This document shows, in pieces, positions 1-11,063 of a stretch of DNA of 64,000 nt. The first letter of the stretch is position 1. Each line of letters starts with the position of its first letter. Below the pieces are notes generated by a model that searched no databases, had not been told where the DNA came from, and worked only from the letters and a program-made list of their open reading frames with translations. Source of the stretch: Hordeum vulgare subsp. vulgare (Eukaryota; Streptophyta; Magnoliopsida; Poales; Poaceae); assembly GCF_904849725.1 (NCBI RefSeq), contig NC_058524.1, positions 490,675,763-490,739,762 of the forward strand, given 5' to 3'. The position numbers and the translations under genes are program-made.

Positions 1-1181
1 GAGTAAAGAGACTTACCGGTAACGAGATTGAACAAGGTATGGGTATACCGACGATCGAATCTCGGGCAAGTTCTATACCGACACACAAAGGGAATTGTAT
101 ACAGGATTGATTGAATCTTTGACATCGTGGTTCATTCGATGAGATCATCGTGGAACATGTGGGAGCCACCATGGGTATCCAAATCCTGCTGATGGTTATT
201 GGTCGGAGAGTGTCTCGGTCATGTATGCATGCCTCGCGAACCCGTAGGGTCTACACACTTAAGGTTCGATGACGCTAGGGTTATAGGGAATTGCTATACG
301 AGGGTACCTAAGGTTGCTCGGACTACTGGATGAGATCCCGGACGTCACGAGGAGCTCCGGAATGGTTTGGAGGTAAAGATTCATATATAGGATGGATGGG
401 TTTGGATGTAGGAAATGTTTCGGGCACCACCGGCAAAGTGTCGGGACCATCGGAAGGGTTCGAGAGGCCCACCGGGAGGGGCCACCAGCCCCAGGAGGCT
501 ACATGGGCCAAGTGTGAGAGGGAACCAGCCCCTGGGTGGGCTGGTGCGCCCCCCACACCCAGCCCAAGGCGCCTAGAGAGGGAAAGGGGGGGAACCCTAA
601 GTCTGGTGGGCCTAAGGCCCACCACGAGTGCGCCACCCCCTCTCCCTCTCCTGGCCGCCACCCCCTCTCCCATCTAGGGTGCCGCCCCCCTTTAGGGTGG
701 GAAACCCTAAAGGGGGTGCCACCCTCCCTTTCCCCTATATATAGCGGGGAGTTTTGGCCTTTGAGAACACGGTTTTCCATCTCTCTCGGCGCAGCCCTAT
801 CTCTCTTCTTCCTCCTCTCCCACGGTGCTTGGCGAAGCCCTGCCGGGAGACCTCGTCTCTCCATCGACACCACGCCGTCGTGCTGCCGGAGATCTTCCCC
901 AACCTCTCCCTCCTCCTTGTTGGATCAAGGTGCGGGAGACGTCACCGGGCTACACGTGTGTTGAACGCGGAGGTGCCGTGATTCGTCACTAGATCGGAAT
1001 CACACCGCGATCTGAATCATCGCGAGTACGACTCCATCAACCGCGTTCTAGCAACGCTTCCGCTTAGCGATCTTCAAAGGTATGAAGATGCACTCTCCCC
1101 TCTCTCGTTGCTGGTCTCTCCATAGGAAGATCTGAATATGGCGTAGGAAAATTTTGAATTTATGCTACATTACCCCAAACA
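1..1181 (+). repeat. 5' LTR of element A (3' two-thirds)
   Basis: Collinear with 6735-7906 of the 3' LTR. It ends at a CCCCAAACA-type terminus directly followed by a primer-binding site. ORFs in this stretch are LTR read-through without protein character. The 3' LTR lacks a short segment present here near 470-480. Confidence 0.93.
686..743 (+). promoter_or_regulatory. LTR promoter of A (5' copy): 13-bp inverted repeat plus TATA
   Basis: Arms 686-698 (CCCCCTTTAGGGT) and 704-716 are perfect complements around a 5-nt loop. The second arm contains AAACCCTAA, matching the plant telo-box promoter motif. A TATATATA box follows at 736-743, 20 bp downstream. The 3' LTR keeps the same arrangement at 7406-7463. 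Promoter activity is inferred. Confidence 0.6.
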
Positions 1182-1196
1182 GTTGCATCCGAGCCA
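1182..1196 (+). promoter_or_regulatory. Primer-binding site of A, degenerate
   Basis: Immediately after the LTR end is GTTGCATCCGAGCC, a decayed version of the initiator-Met tRNA complement TGGTATCAGAGCC used by Angela/BARE elements. Confidence 0.7.
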
Positions 1197-1785
1197 GGTT
1201 TTCTATGCGTAGATTCTATGCACGAGTAGAACACAAAAGGTTGTGGGCACTGATTTGTCAATTGCTTGCCTCTACTAGTCTTATTCTTTTCCCGCGGTAT
1301 TTTGGGATGAAGCAGCCCGGACCGACATTACACGTATGCTTGTGTGAGACAGGTTTCACCGGCCGACATGCATACCGTGCATAAGAGGTGGCTAGCGGGT
1401 GTCTGTCTCTCCCACTCTAGTCAGATTGGATTTGACGAAAAGGGTCCTTATGAAGGATAAATAGATTTGGCATATCATCGTTGTGGCTTTCACGTAGGTA
1501 AGAAGGCGTTTTTGCTAGAAACCCAAATCAGCCACGTAAAACTTGCAACAACAATTAGAGGACGTCTAACTTGTTTTTGCAGGGTTTGACATGTAATGTG
1601 ATATGGCCAAAGGTGTGATGTTACATGTGTGATGTATGAGATGATCAAGTTATTGTAATAGGAATCACGACTTGCATGTCATTGAGTATGACAACAGGCA
1701 GGAGCCATAGGAGTTGTCTTAATTTATTGTATAAGATGCAACACCATGTGTTTACTACTTTTACTTCATTGCTAATGGTTAGCTA

Positions 1786-1831
<46 letters not shown>

Positions 1832-2476
1832 TGGCGTGACGACTTCATGGAGACACGATGATGGAGATCATGATGATGGATATCATGGTGTCACGCCGGT
1901 GACAATGATGATCATGCGATGCCCGAAGATGGAGATCGAAAGAGCAAAGATGATAATGGCCATATCATGTCACTATATGATTGCATGTGATGTTTATCAT
2001 GTTTTTCATCTTATTGCTTAGAACGATGGTAGCATAATAAGATGATCCCTCATAAAATTTCGATAACGTATTCCCCTAAGTGTGCACCGTTGCGAAGGAT
2101 CGTTCTCTCGAAGCACCACGTGATGATCGAGTGTGATAGATTCTAACATTTGCATACAACTGGTGTAAGCCAGATTTACACACGCCAAACACTTAGGTTG
2201 ACTCGACGAGCTTAGCATGTACAGACATGACCTCGAATACAAGAGACTGAAAGGTCGAACATGATTCGTGTGGTTGAATACGATTAGCATGAAGTTGCTC
2301 ACCATGACGACTAGTCCGTCTCACGTGATGATCGGACACGGGTTAGTCGACATGGATCATGTATCACTTAGATGACTAGAGGGATGTCGATTTAAGTGGG
2401 AGTTCATGCTTAATTCGATTAAATGAACTTAATTGTCATGAACTTAGTCTAAAAGTTGTCTTTATAAATATTGTAG
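1197..2476 (+). other. Untranslated leader of A
   Basis: About 1.3 kb between primer-binding site and gag with no coding signal. It is collinear with the leaders of the three E units. A TTTTTGCAG acceptor-like site lies near 1574-1582, where the E leaders keep the same pattern. Confidence 0.7.
1786..1832 (+). repeat. (AGT)n microsatellite
   Basis: About 15 uninterrupted AGT units inside the leader of A. The E units have only two or three imperfect units at the matching position, so this is a local expansion in A. Confidence 0.95.
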
Positions 2477-3309
2477 ATGGCCAACGCCAACCTCAATTTC
2501 AACGCATTCCTAGAGAAAAACAAGCTGAAAGATGATGGTAGCAACTATGCGGACTGGGTCCGCAACTTGAAGCTCATCCTCGAAGCAGCTAAAAAGGCTT
2601 ATGTCCTTGATGCGCTGCTAGGTGACCCTCCTGCTCCCGCAGCGGCCCAAGACATTCTGAACGTCTGGCAAACGTGAAGTGATGACTACTCTCTGGTTAG
2701 GTGTGGCATGTTATACAGTTTGGAAACGGGGCTCCAAAGGCGTTTTGAGCAACACGATGCATATGAGATGTTCCAAGAGCTGAAAGTGGTTTTTCAAGCT
2801 CATGCCCGTGTCGAGATATATGAAGTCTCCGACAAGTTCTTTAGCTGTAAGATGGAGGAGAACAGTTCTGTCAGTGAGCATATACTCAAAATGTCTGGGT
2901 TACACGGTCGTCTGACTTCACTTGGAGTCGAACTTCCGGATGACGCTATAATTGACAGAATCCTCCAGTCTCTCTCAGAAGCTACAAGGGTTTTGTGCTG
3001 AACTACAACATGCAAGGGATGGAAAAGACAATTCTCGAGTTGCACTCGATGCTGAAATCTGCAAAAGTAGAATTCAAGAAAGAGCATCAAGTGTTGATGG
3101 TCAATAAGACCACCAGTTTTAAGAAGGGCAAGGGTAAGAAGAACTTCAAGAAAGACGGCAAAGCCGTTGCCGCGCCCGGTAAGCCAGATACCGGGAAGAA
3201 TAAAAAGAATGGACCCAAGCCTGAGACTGAGTGCTTCTATTGTAAGGGAAAAGGTCACTAGAAGCGGAACTACCCCAAGTACTTAGCAGACAATAAGGTC
3301 GGCAACGTT
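2477..3309 (+). pseudogene. gag: gag of element A (Copia capsid and zinc knuckle), broken
   Basis: The ATG at 2477 starts a Copia-type gag: an N-terminal stretch with YADWVRNLKLIL, an in-frame stop after 66 codons (TGA about 2675), then resumed capsid sequence 2708-3001 (SVSEHILKMSGLHGRL) and a basic tail. The CCHC knuckle at about 3235-3280 reads CFYCKGKGH, then a TAG stop, then KRNY, so the final Cys codon has become Tyr and a stop lies inside the finger. At least three breaks mean no functional nucleocapsid. Identity rests on order and motifs shared with known Angela/BARE gag. Confidence 0.85.
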
Positions 3310-3339
3310 AAAGGTATATATGATATATATGTTATTGAT

Positions 3340-3858
3340 GTGTACCTTACCAGCGCTTGTAGTAGCTCCTGGGTATTTGATATCGGCATTGTTGCTCACA
3401 TTTGCAACTCAAAGCAGGAACTGCGGAATAAGCGGAGACTGGCCAAGGATGAGGTGACGATGCGCCTCGGGAATGGCTCTAAGGTCGATGTGATCGCCGT
3501 CGGCACACTGCCTCTACATCTACCTTCGGGATTAAGTTTAAACCTTAATAATTGTTATTTGGTACCAGCTTTGAGCATGAATATTGTATCAGGGTCTTGC
3601 TTAATGCGAGACGACTACTCATTTAAGTCAGAGAATAATGGTTGTTCTATTTATATGAGTGATATGTTTTATGGTCATGCTCCGCTGGTGAATGGTTTAT
3701 TCTTGATGAATCTCGATCGTGATGTTACACATATTCATAGTGTGAGTACCAAAAGATGTAAAGTTGATAATGATAGTCCCACATACTTGTGGCACTGCCG
3801 CCATGGTCATATTGGTGTTAAGCGCATGAAGAAGCTCCATACTGATGGACTATTATAG
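3340..3858 (+). pseudogene. pol: Protease and GAG-pre-integrase region of A, active site altered
   Basis: The 172-codon open segment begins SSSWVF and then has DIGI where Copia aspartic proteases have DTGS. The catalytic Asp stays, but the Thr and Ser around it are changed. At about 3780-3850 the HCRHGHIGVKRMKKLH segment matches the GAG-pre-integrase/zinc-binding region with its His residues. A TAG stop at 3856-3858 ends the segment just before the integrase core. Processing activity is unlikely. Confidence 0.82.
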
Positions 3859-4700
3859 TCTCTTGACTTTGAATCATTTGACACACGCGAACCATGCCTC
3901 ATGGGCAAGATGACTAAGACTCCATTTTCACCGATAATGGAGAGAGCGACCGACTTATTGGAAATAATAAATATTTATGTGTGTGGTCCAATGAACGTTG
4001 AAGTTCCCGGTGGCTACCGTCATGTTCTCACTCTCACCGATGATTTGAGTAGGTATGGGTATATCTACTTGATGAAGCACAAATCTCAAACATTTGAAAA
4101 TTTAAAGGAATTTCAGAGTGAGGTTGAGAATCAACGTGACAGAAAAATTAAGTGTCTACGATCCGATTGTGGAGGAGAATATTTGAGTCACGAGTTTGGC
4201 ACACACCTAAGGAAGTGTGGAATTGTTTCACAACTGACGCCGCCTGGCACACCGCAACGCAACGGAGTGTCTAAACGTCGTAATCGCACTTTATTAGATA
4301 TGATACGATCTATGATGTCTCTTACCGACTTACCGCTATCATTTTGAGGATACACATTAGAAACTACAACATTCACTTTAAATAGGGCACCGTCTAAATC
4401 CGTTGAGACGACAACGTATGAACTATGTTTTGGCAAGAAACCTAAGCTGTCGTTTCTTAAAGTTTGGGGCTGCGATGCTATGTGAAGAAACTTCAACCAG
4501 AGAAGTTCGAACCCAAAGCGGAGAAATGCGTATTCATAGGATACCCTAAGGAAACTATTGGGTATACCTTCTATCTTAGATCCGAAGGTAAAAACTTTGT
4601 TGCCAAGAACGGATCCTTTCTAGAGGAAGAGTTTCTCTCGAAAGAAGTAAGTGGGAGGAAAGTAGAACTTGATGAGGTAATTACACCCCCTCTCGAACCG
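3859..4700 (+). pseudogene. pol: Integrase core and C-terminus of A, first catalytic Asp lost
   Basis: Sequence resumes after the stop and runs through a Copia integrase: INIYVCGPM, where the family has an Asp before VCGPM (here Tyr), then RSDCGGEYLS carrying the second Asp, and PQRNGVSKRRNRTLLD carrying the final acidic region. A stop (TGA at 4345-4347) and a frame change follow at SF/GYTL. The C-terminal GKKP motif region is at about 4430-4560. Loss of the first DDE residue plus stops make it inactive. Confidence 0.82.
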
Positions 4701-4879
4701 GAGAGTAGCGCAGCGTGGGAAATTGTTCCTGTGGCGCCTATGCCAACTGAAGAGGAAGTTAACGATGATGATCATGAAGCTTCGGATCAAGTTGCTACTG
4801 AACCGCGAAGGTCCACAAGGGTACACTCCGCATCGGAGTGGTTCGGCAACCATGTGATGGAAATCATGTTGTTAGACAA

Positions 4880-5630
4880 CGGTGAACCTTCGAACTATGA
4901 AGAAGCAATGGTGGGCCCGGATTCCAACAAATGGCTTGAGGCCATGAAATCCGAGATAGGATCCATGTATCAGAACAAAGTATGGGCTTTGGTGGACTTG
5001 CCCGATGATCGGCGAGCCATAGAAAATAAATGGATCTTCAAGAAGAAGACTGACGCAAACAGTAATGTGACCGTTTACAAAGCTCGACTTGTCGCAAAGG
5101 ATTTTCGACAAATTCAAGGAGTTGACTACGATGAGACTTTCTCTCCCGTAGCAAAGTTGAAGTCAGTCTGAATCATGTTAGCAATTGCCGCTTTTCATGA
5201 TTATGAAATTTAGCAAATGGACGTCAAAACAGCATTCCTTAACGGGTATCTTAAGGAAGAGTTGTATATGATGCAACCAGAAGGTTTTGTCGACCCTAAG
5301 AGTGTTAACAAGGTATGCAAGCTCCAGCGCTCCATCTATGGGCTGGTGCAAGCATCTCGGAGTTGGAACATTCACTTTAATGAGGTGATTAAAGTGTTTG
5401 GGTTCATACAGGTTTATGGAGAAGCCTGTTTGTACAAGAAAGTGAGTGGGAGCTCTGTAGCTTTCCTCATACTATATGTGAATGACATATTATTGATGGG
5501 GAATAATATAGAGTTGTTGGAGAGCATAAAGGCCTATTTTAACAAGAGTTTTTCAATGAAGGACCTTGGAGAAGCTGCATACATATTAGGCATCAAGATC
5601 TATAGAGATACATCGAGACGCCTCATAGGT
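4880..5630 (+). pseudogene. pol: Reverse transcriptase of A, YVDD changed to YVND
   Basis: Copia RT runs from WLEAMKSEIGSMYQNKVW (about 4932) through KWIFKKK, KARLVAKDF and QMDVKTAFLNGYLKEELYM to ILYVNDILLMGNN at about 5482. The catalytic box reads YVND instead of YVDD, removing one metal-binding Asp. A stop at 5169-5171 and another near 5210 break the frame. RT stops abruptly after RDTSRRLIGL at about 5635, where the thumb/connection sequence is missing. Confidence 0.85.
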
Positions 5631-6116
5631 CTTGTCGTAAAGGGTTGCGTCGATGCTAGCTTCGACACAGATCCGAATGACTCTAAGTCACATACCGGAT
5701 ACGTGTATGTATTGAATGGCGGGGCGGTGAGCTGGTGCAGCAGCAAGCAAGAAGTCGTGGTAGCATCTACATGTGAAGCGGAGTACATAGCTGCTTCAGA
5801 AGCGGCTCATGAAGGGATTTGGATGAAGGAGCTCATCACCGACCTTGGAGTGGTCCCAAGCGGGTCGGGTCCAATGACACTCTTCTGTGATAACAGTGCG
5901 ACCATTGCCATAGCCAAGGAGCCCAGGTTTCACCGGAAGACCAAGCACATCAAACGCCGCTACAACTCCATCCAGGACCATGTCCAGAGTGGAGTAATAG
6001 ATATTTGTAAAGTGCACACGGATCTGAATGTTGCAGACCCGTTGACTAAACCTCTTCATCGAGCAAAACATGATCAACACCACAATGCTATGGGTGTTCG
6101 ATACATCACAATGTAA
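5631..6116 (+). pseudogene. pol: RNase H domain of A, fused in frame to shortened RT
   Basis: Copia RNase H motifs are all visible: GCVDASFDTDPNDSK (Asp), CEAEYIAASEA (Glu), LFCDNSATIA (Asp) and the ADPLTKPL tail, ending in TAA about 30 bp before the PPT. It is read in the same frame as the RT segment that ends at RRLIGL, because roughly 130 codons usually found between the two domains are absent. The RNase H triad itself looks intact. Confidence 0.85.
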
Positions 6117-6136
6117 CTAGATTATTGACTCTAGTG

Positions 6137-6148
6137 CAAGGTGGAGAC
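6137..6148 (+). promoter_or_regulatory. Polypurine tract of A
   Basis: GCAAGGTGGAGAC directly before the 3' LTR; the E units have GCAAGTGGGAGAC at the same place. Confidence 0.75.
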
Positions 6149-7906
6149 TATTGGAAATATGCCCTAGAGGCAATAATAAAATGGTTATTATCATATTTCC
6201 TTGTTCATGATAATCGTCTATTGTTCATGCTATAATTGTATTAACAGGAAACAGTAATACATGTGTGACTAAATAGATCACAATGTGTCCCTAGCAAGCC
6301 TCTAGTTAGCTAGCTCGTTGATCAATAGATGATCATGGTTTCCTGATCATGGACATTAGATGTCATCGATAACGGGATCACATCATTGGGAGAATGATGT
6401 GATGGAAAAGACCCAATCATAAGCATAGCACTAGATCGTATTGTTCGTATGCTAAAGCTTTTCTAATGTCAAGTGTCTTTTCCTTCAACCGTGAGATTCT
6501 GCAACTCCCGGATACCGTAGGAGTGCTTTGGGTGTATCAAACGTCACAACATAACTGGGTGACTATAAAGGTGCACTACGGGTATCTCCGAAAGTGTCTG
6601 TTGGGTTGGCACGAATCGAGATCGGGATTTGTCACTCCGTGTGACGGAGAGGTATCTCTGGGCCCACTCGGTAGTACATCATCATGAGCTCAATGTGACT
6701 AAGGAGTTAGTAACAGGATGACGTGCTATGGAACGAGTAAAGAGACTTATCGGTAACGAGATTGAACAAGGTATGGGTATACCGACGATCGAATCTCGGG
6801 CAAGTTCTATACCGACAAACAAAGGGAATTGCATACGGGATTGATTGAATCTTTGACATCGTGGTTCATCCGATGAGATCATCATGGAACATGTGGGAGC
6901 CACCATGGGTATGCAGATCCCGCTGATGGTTATTGGTCGGAGAGTGTCTCGGTCATGTGTGCATGCCTCCCGAACCCGTAGGGTCTACACACTTAAGGTT
7001 TGATGATGCTAGGGTTATGGGGAATTGCTACACGAGGTTACCGAAGGTTGTTCGGAGTCCTGGATGAGATCTCGGACGTCACGAGGAGCTCCGGAATGGT
7101 CCGAAGGTAAAGATTGATATATAGGATGGATGGGTTTGGACGCCGGAAATGTTTCGGACACCACCGGCAAAGTGTTGGGACCACCGGAAGGGTTCCGGAG
7201 GCCCACCAGCCCCAGGAGGCTACATGGGCCAAGTGTGAGAGGGAACCAGCCCCTGGGTGAGCTGGTGCGCCCCCCACACCCAACCCAAGGTGCCTAGAGA
7301 GGGAAACGGGGGGGGCCTAAGTCTGGTGGGCCTAAGGCCCACCAGGGGTGCGCCACCCCCTCTCCCCCTCCTGGCCGCCACCCCCTCTCCCATCTAGGGC
7401 TGCCGCCCCCTTTAGGGTGGGAAACCCTAAAGGGGGCGCCACCCTCCCTTTCCCCTATATATAGCGGGGGGGGGGGGGTTTGGCCTTTGAGAACACAGTT
7501 TTCCATCTCTCTTGGCGCAGCCCTGTCTCTCTTCTTCCTCCTCTCCCACGGTGCTTAGCGAAGCCCTGCCGGGAGACCTCGTCTCTCCATCGACACCACG
7601 CCGTCGTGTTGCCGGAGATCTTCCGCAACCTCTCCCTCCTCCTTGCTGGATCAAGGTGCGGGAGACGTCACCGGGCTACACGTGTGTTGAACACGGAGGT
7701 GCCGTGATTCGGCACTAGATCGGAATCACACCGCGATCTGAATCGCCGCGAGTACGACTCCATCAACCGCGTTCTGGCAAAGCTTCCGCTTAGCGATCTT
7801 CAAAGGTATGAAGATGCACTCTCCCCTCTCTCGTTGCTGGTCTCTCCATAGGAATATCTGAATATGGCGTAGGAAAAATTTGAATTTATGCTACGTTACC
7901 CCAACA
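6149..7906 (+). repeat. 3' LTR of element A, complete
   Basis: Starts TATTGGAAATATGCCC (the usual TG is mutated to TA) and ends CCCCAACA at 7906; 1758 bp. The hairpin-TATA promoter copy is at 7406-7463. A 14-nt G run follows the TATA box. Confidence 0.93.
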
Positions 7907-7912
7907 AATAGA

Positions 7913-8539
7913 TCACTCGTCATCGAACTTGACCATGTCGTTCTGAATCTTGTCGAACCACGGCCTCTTCCTTGGCGTCACGGTGTTTAGATCCAGCTTC
8001 ATGATCTTCACCCCCACCATCGTGCTAGCGAGAGCCACTTCTTTTGCCTTGGTCTCGGCATTGGCGGCCTCGATCTCTAACATCTTGGCTTGCTTTTCCG
8101 CCTCCATCTCAAGCATCCCGACTTGCTTCTCCGCCTCCATCTCAAGCCTCCTCCTTTGCATCTCCATAAAGAAGGCGTTCATTTTCTCTTCCTTGTCTTG
8201 ACTTTGCTTCTCTTCCCTTGAATCCTTATTGGTCATCATGCCCTCCACGACTGCGATCAAGGCGATCGACGCCACATCCTTCTTGTCGTCCGCGTGCGCT
8301 TTGAGGGCGACATATTGGAGTTTGAACTTCTCCTCATCTTTGTTGATCCTCCAACAATGAGAAAGCTTGAACGACTTGCCTTCGTGTTGGGCCTTGAATG
8401 CCTCCAAAGCTTGGAATGCCTACAAATGAATTACAACAAACATATTAGCAAATGAATATGGAAATGTGTGTGCAAACAAAGGGGCGTACGCATGCATACC
8501 ATATGGATGACGAGTTTCCTCGGCCCACCGGATGACGAG
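7913..8539 (-). pseudogene. Fragment of a NAM-associated-domain-like / PIF-Harbinger ORF1-like protein
   Basis: Minus-strand exon 8419 to 7913 encodes about 168 residues ending KFDDE and TGA. It opens with an F-K-L-x-HCW core (KSFKLSHCWRIN) like the NAM-associated C-terminal domain found in many grass proteins and in PIF/Harbinger ORF1 proteins. The middle is a long charged coiled coil with repeated EMEAEKQ units. An upstream exon end (8539-8500) is joined through an 80-bp intron (8499-8420, donor GTATGC, acceptor TTTGTAG). The upstream exon is cut by the element B LTR at 8540 and the rest is not in the window. It could be a gene remnant or part of a DNA transposon. Functional role unknown. 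Confidence 0.5.
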
Positions 8540-10054
8540 TGATGCGTCCATTTTGCATCATGTTTTGTTACTATTATTTACAGTGTTTTTATGCATTATA
8601 CCACTTTATGGAGTAATTCTAATGCCTTTTCACTCATAATATGCAAGGTTTACATCAAGAGGGAGAATGTCGGCACATGGAATTCTGGACCTGAAAAAGC
8701 TACGTCAAAGATACCTATTCTGCACATATCCAAATGGGCTGAAACTTTACAAAGATTTATTTTGGAATAAATGAAAAATACTGGAGGAAAGAAGTACCAC
8801 AGGGGGCTACCAGGCGCCAACTCGGCACCAGGGCACGCCAGCCCCCTGGCGCGACCTGGTGGTTAATGGGCCCCCTCGCCCACCTGTGGTGACCATCTTC
8901 TGGTATAAATTCTCTTTTAACCTGAAAAAATCAGGAGAAGAATTTCGGGACGAAACGTCGCTGTCTCGAGGCGGAACCTGGGCAGGAGCACTTTTGGCCT
9001 CCAGCGGAGTTATTCCATCGAAGGAACTTCCCTCCCAGAGGGGGAAAATTGAAGCCATTGTCATCACCAACAATCCTCTCATCCTGGGGAGGCCAATCTT
9101 CATCAACATCTTCATCGGCATCATCTCCTCTCAAAACCCTAGTTCATCTCTTGTGCTCAATCTTGTACCGGAACCTCAGATTGGTATCTGGGGTGTGACT
9201 AGTAGTGTTGATTACACTTGTAGTTGATGCTTCATGGTTTATTTGGTGGAAGATCATATGTTCGGATACAATATGATATTTAATACCTCTCTGATCATGA
9301 ACATGTTTATCACTTGTGAGTAGTTACTTTTGTTCTTGAGGCCATGGGAGAAGTCATGTTGTAAGTAGTCATGCGAAGTTGATATTCGTTCGATATTTTG
9401 ATGATGTGAATGTTCTGATTCCCTTAGTGGTGTTATGTGAACGTCGACTATATAACACTTCACCATCTTTGTACCTAAGGGAATGCTTTGTGGAGTAGTA
9501 ATTAGATGGTGGGTTGCGAGAGTGACAGAAACTTAAACCCAAGTTTACGCGCTACTCCGTAAGGGGCTGATTTGGATCCCTATGTTTAATGCTATGGTTA
9601 GAATTTATTCTTAATACTTCTCTCGTAGTCGCGGATGCTTGCGGGAGGGTTAATCATAAGTGGGAGGCTTTTACAAGTAAGTACAGCACCCAAGCACCGG
9701 TCCACCCACATATCAAATTACCAAAGTACCGAACGCGAATTAACCTAACATGACGAAAGTGACTAGATAGAATTCCCGTGTGTCCTCAAGAACGCTTTGC
9801 CTATTATAAGAAACCGTCTCGGCCTGTCCTTTGCCACAAAAGGTTTGGGCTAACTTGATGCACCTATTGTTACTATTGCTACTTGTCACTTGTTACACTT
9901 ATCCTGCTATCAAACAACTTGTTACCGCTATTTGAGTGCTTGCAGAAATTACCTTGCTGAAAACCGCTTGTCATTTCCTTCTGCTCCTCGTTGGGTTCGA
10001 CACTCTTACTTATTGAAATGACTATGATTGATCCCATATACTTGTGGGTCATCA
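8540..10054 (+). repeat. 5' LTR of element B
   Basis: 1515 bp, starts TGATGCGTCC and ends GTGGGTCATCA. The first 21 bases form a palindrome (TGATGC with GCATCA). It is followed at once by the PBS. ORFs within it have no protein character. Confidence 0.88.
8826..8910 (+). promoter_or_regulatory. LTR promoter of B: bipartite inverted repeat plus TATA
   Basis: CACCAGG (8826-8832) pairs with CCTGGTG (8855-8861), and GCCAG (about 8837) pairs with CTGGC (8846-8850). TATAAAT follows at 8904-8910, about 42 bp downstream. The same design recurs at 19081-19186 and 38875-38982. Confidence 0.55.
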
Positions 10055-10065
10055 AGACTCTTTTC

Positions 10066-10083
10066 TGGCACCATTGTCGGGGA
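10066..10083 (+). promoter_or_regulatory. Primer-binding site of B
   Basis: TGGCACCATTGTCGGGGA is a three-mismatch version of the Asp-tRNA complement TGGCGCCGTTGCCGGGGA typical of Athila-type elements. Confidence 0.75.
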
Positions 10084-10160
10084 GCGAAGCACCTTTGGTA
10101 AGTGGAATTTGGTAAGGGAAAATTTATATTACGTGCTGAAATTTACTGTTACTTGACACT

Positions 10161-11063
10161 ATGGAAAGTAGTCCTTTGGGGGGTTTGTTAGGGGTATCTT
10201 CACCTCGATCAGGAACACCAAGAGTTCTCCCTCAACCTATTGAACCTACTGAAAATGTTTATTATGAAATTCCTTCGGGTATGATAGAGAAACTTCTGGC
10301 TAATCCTTATGGAGGAGATGGAACAAAATACCCTGATATGCACCTAATCTATGTGGATGAAGTTTGTGGATTATTTAAGCTTGCAGGTTTATCCGGAGAT
10401 GAAGTCAAGAATAAGGTTTTCCCTTTATCTTTAGGAGGAAAGAATTGACATGGTATAGGCTATGTGATGATACACGATCTTGGAACTCGAATCGATTGCA
10501 ATTGGAGTTTCACCAAAAAAAAATCCTATGCATCTTGTTCACCGTGATCGGAATTTTATCTTTAATTTTTGGCCTCGTGAAGGAGAAAGTTTTGCTCTAT
10601 CTTGGGGGAGGCTGAAATCAATGTTATATTCATGCCCCAATCATGAGATCCCGAGGGAAATTAATATTTAGAAATTTTATGCTCGGCTTTCTCGTAATGA
10701 TCAAACCATGCTCGATATTTCTTGTTCTAGTTCTTTTATGAAGAATACTATTGAATTCAGATGTGATCTTTTGGAAAGAATTAAACACAACTCTGAAGAT
10801 TGGGAACTTGATAAAGGTAAAGAGTCAGGTATAAAACTTAAGTTTTATGTGTTAAATATTTTATGAACACCGATGCTTTCAATGATTTTAGCACTAAATA
10901 TGGACTTGACTCTCAGATAGTAGCCTCATTCTGTGAAACCTTTGCTACTCATGTTGATCTCCCTAAAAAGAAATGGTTTAAATATCATCCACGTATTAAA
11001 TAAAAAGTTGAAGAACCAGTTAAAGTTGAAGATGAAACTATCATTTACAATGTTGAGCGAGTT
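10161..11063 (+). pseudogene. gag: gag of element B, broken
   Basis: The ATG at 10161 opens 95 codons with the Athila gag start (PIEPTENVYYEIPSGMIEKL, LFKLAGLSGDEVK). A frameshift/stop at 10446 follows. In other frames the sequence continues with HLVHRDRNFIFNFWPREGES and LKSMLYSCPNHE (10530-10660) and with WEL, KYGLDSQIVASFCETF up to about 10960. At least four frame changes or stops are present (for example TAG near 10669 and TAA near 11002). It is capsid-like and non-functional. Confidence 0.75.

Larger units (their letters stand above)
1..7906 (+). mobile_element. Element A: Copia LTR retrotransposon, Angela/BARE group, left end cut by window
   Basis: Order is 5' LTR (truncated), primer-binding site, leader, gag, protease, integrase, RT, RNase H, PPT, 3' LTR. 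This PR-IN-RT-RH order defines Copia. The 3' LTR is 1758 bp and ends CCCCAACA; the 5' LTR lacks about its first 586 bp because the window starts inside it. gag-pol is broken by several stops, by loss of catalytic residues and by an internal deletion, so it is a dead copy. By eye the two LTRs differ at roughly 4-5% of sites near their start, so it is older than elements E and G. The target duplication cannot be checked because the left end is outside. Confidence 0.93.

Noticed and set aside
686..716. CCCTAAA motifs as telomeric DNA
   Set aside because: Single units within a palindrome, not an array.
323..964. Several 100-140-codon ORFs on both strands in the A LTR
   Set aside because: GC-rich LTR sequence open in many frames, no domain, same frames recur at 7294-7718 only because the LTR is repeated.
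1676..1861. Poly-Ser protein
   Set aside because: It is the (AGT)n microsatellite read in one frame.
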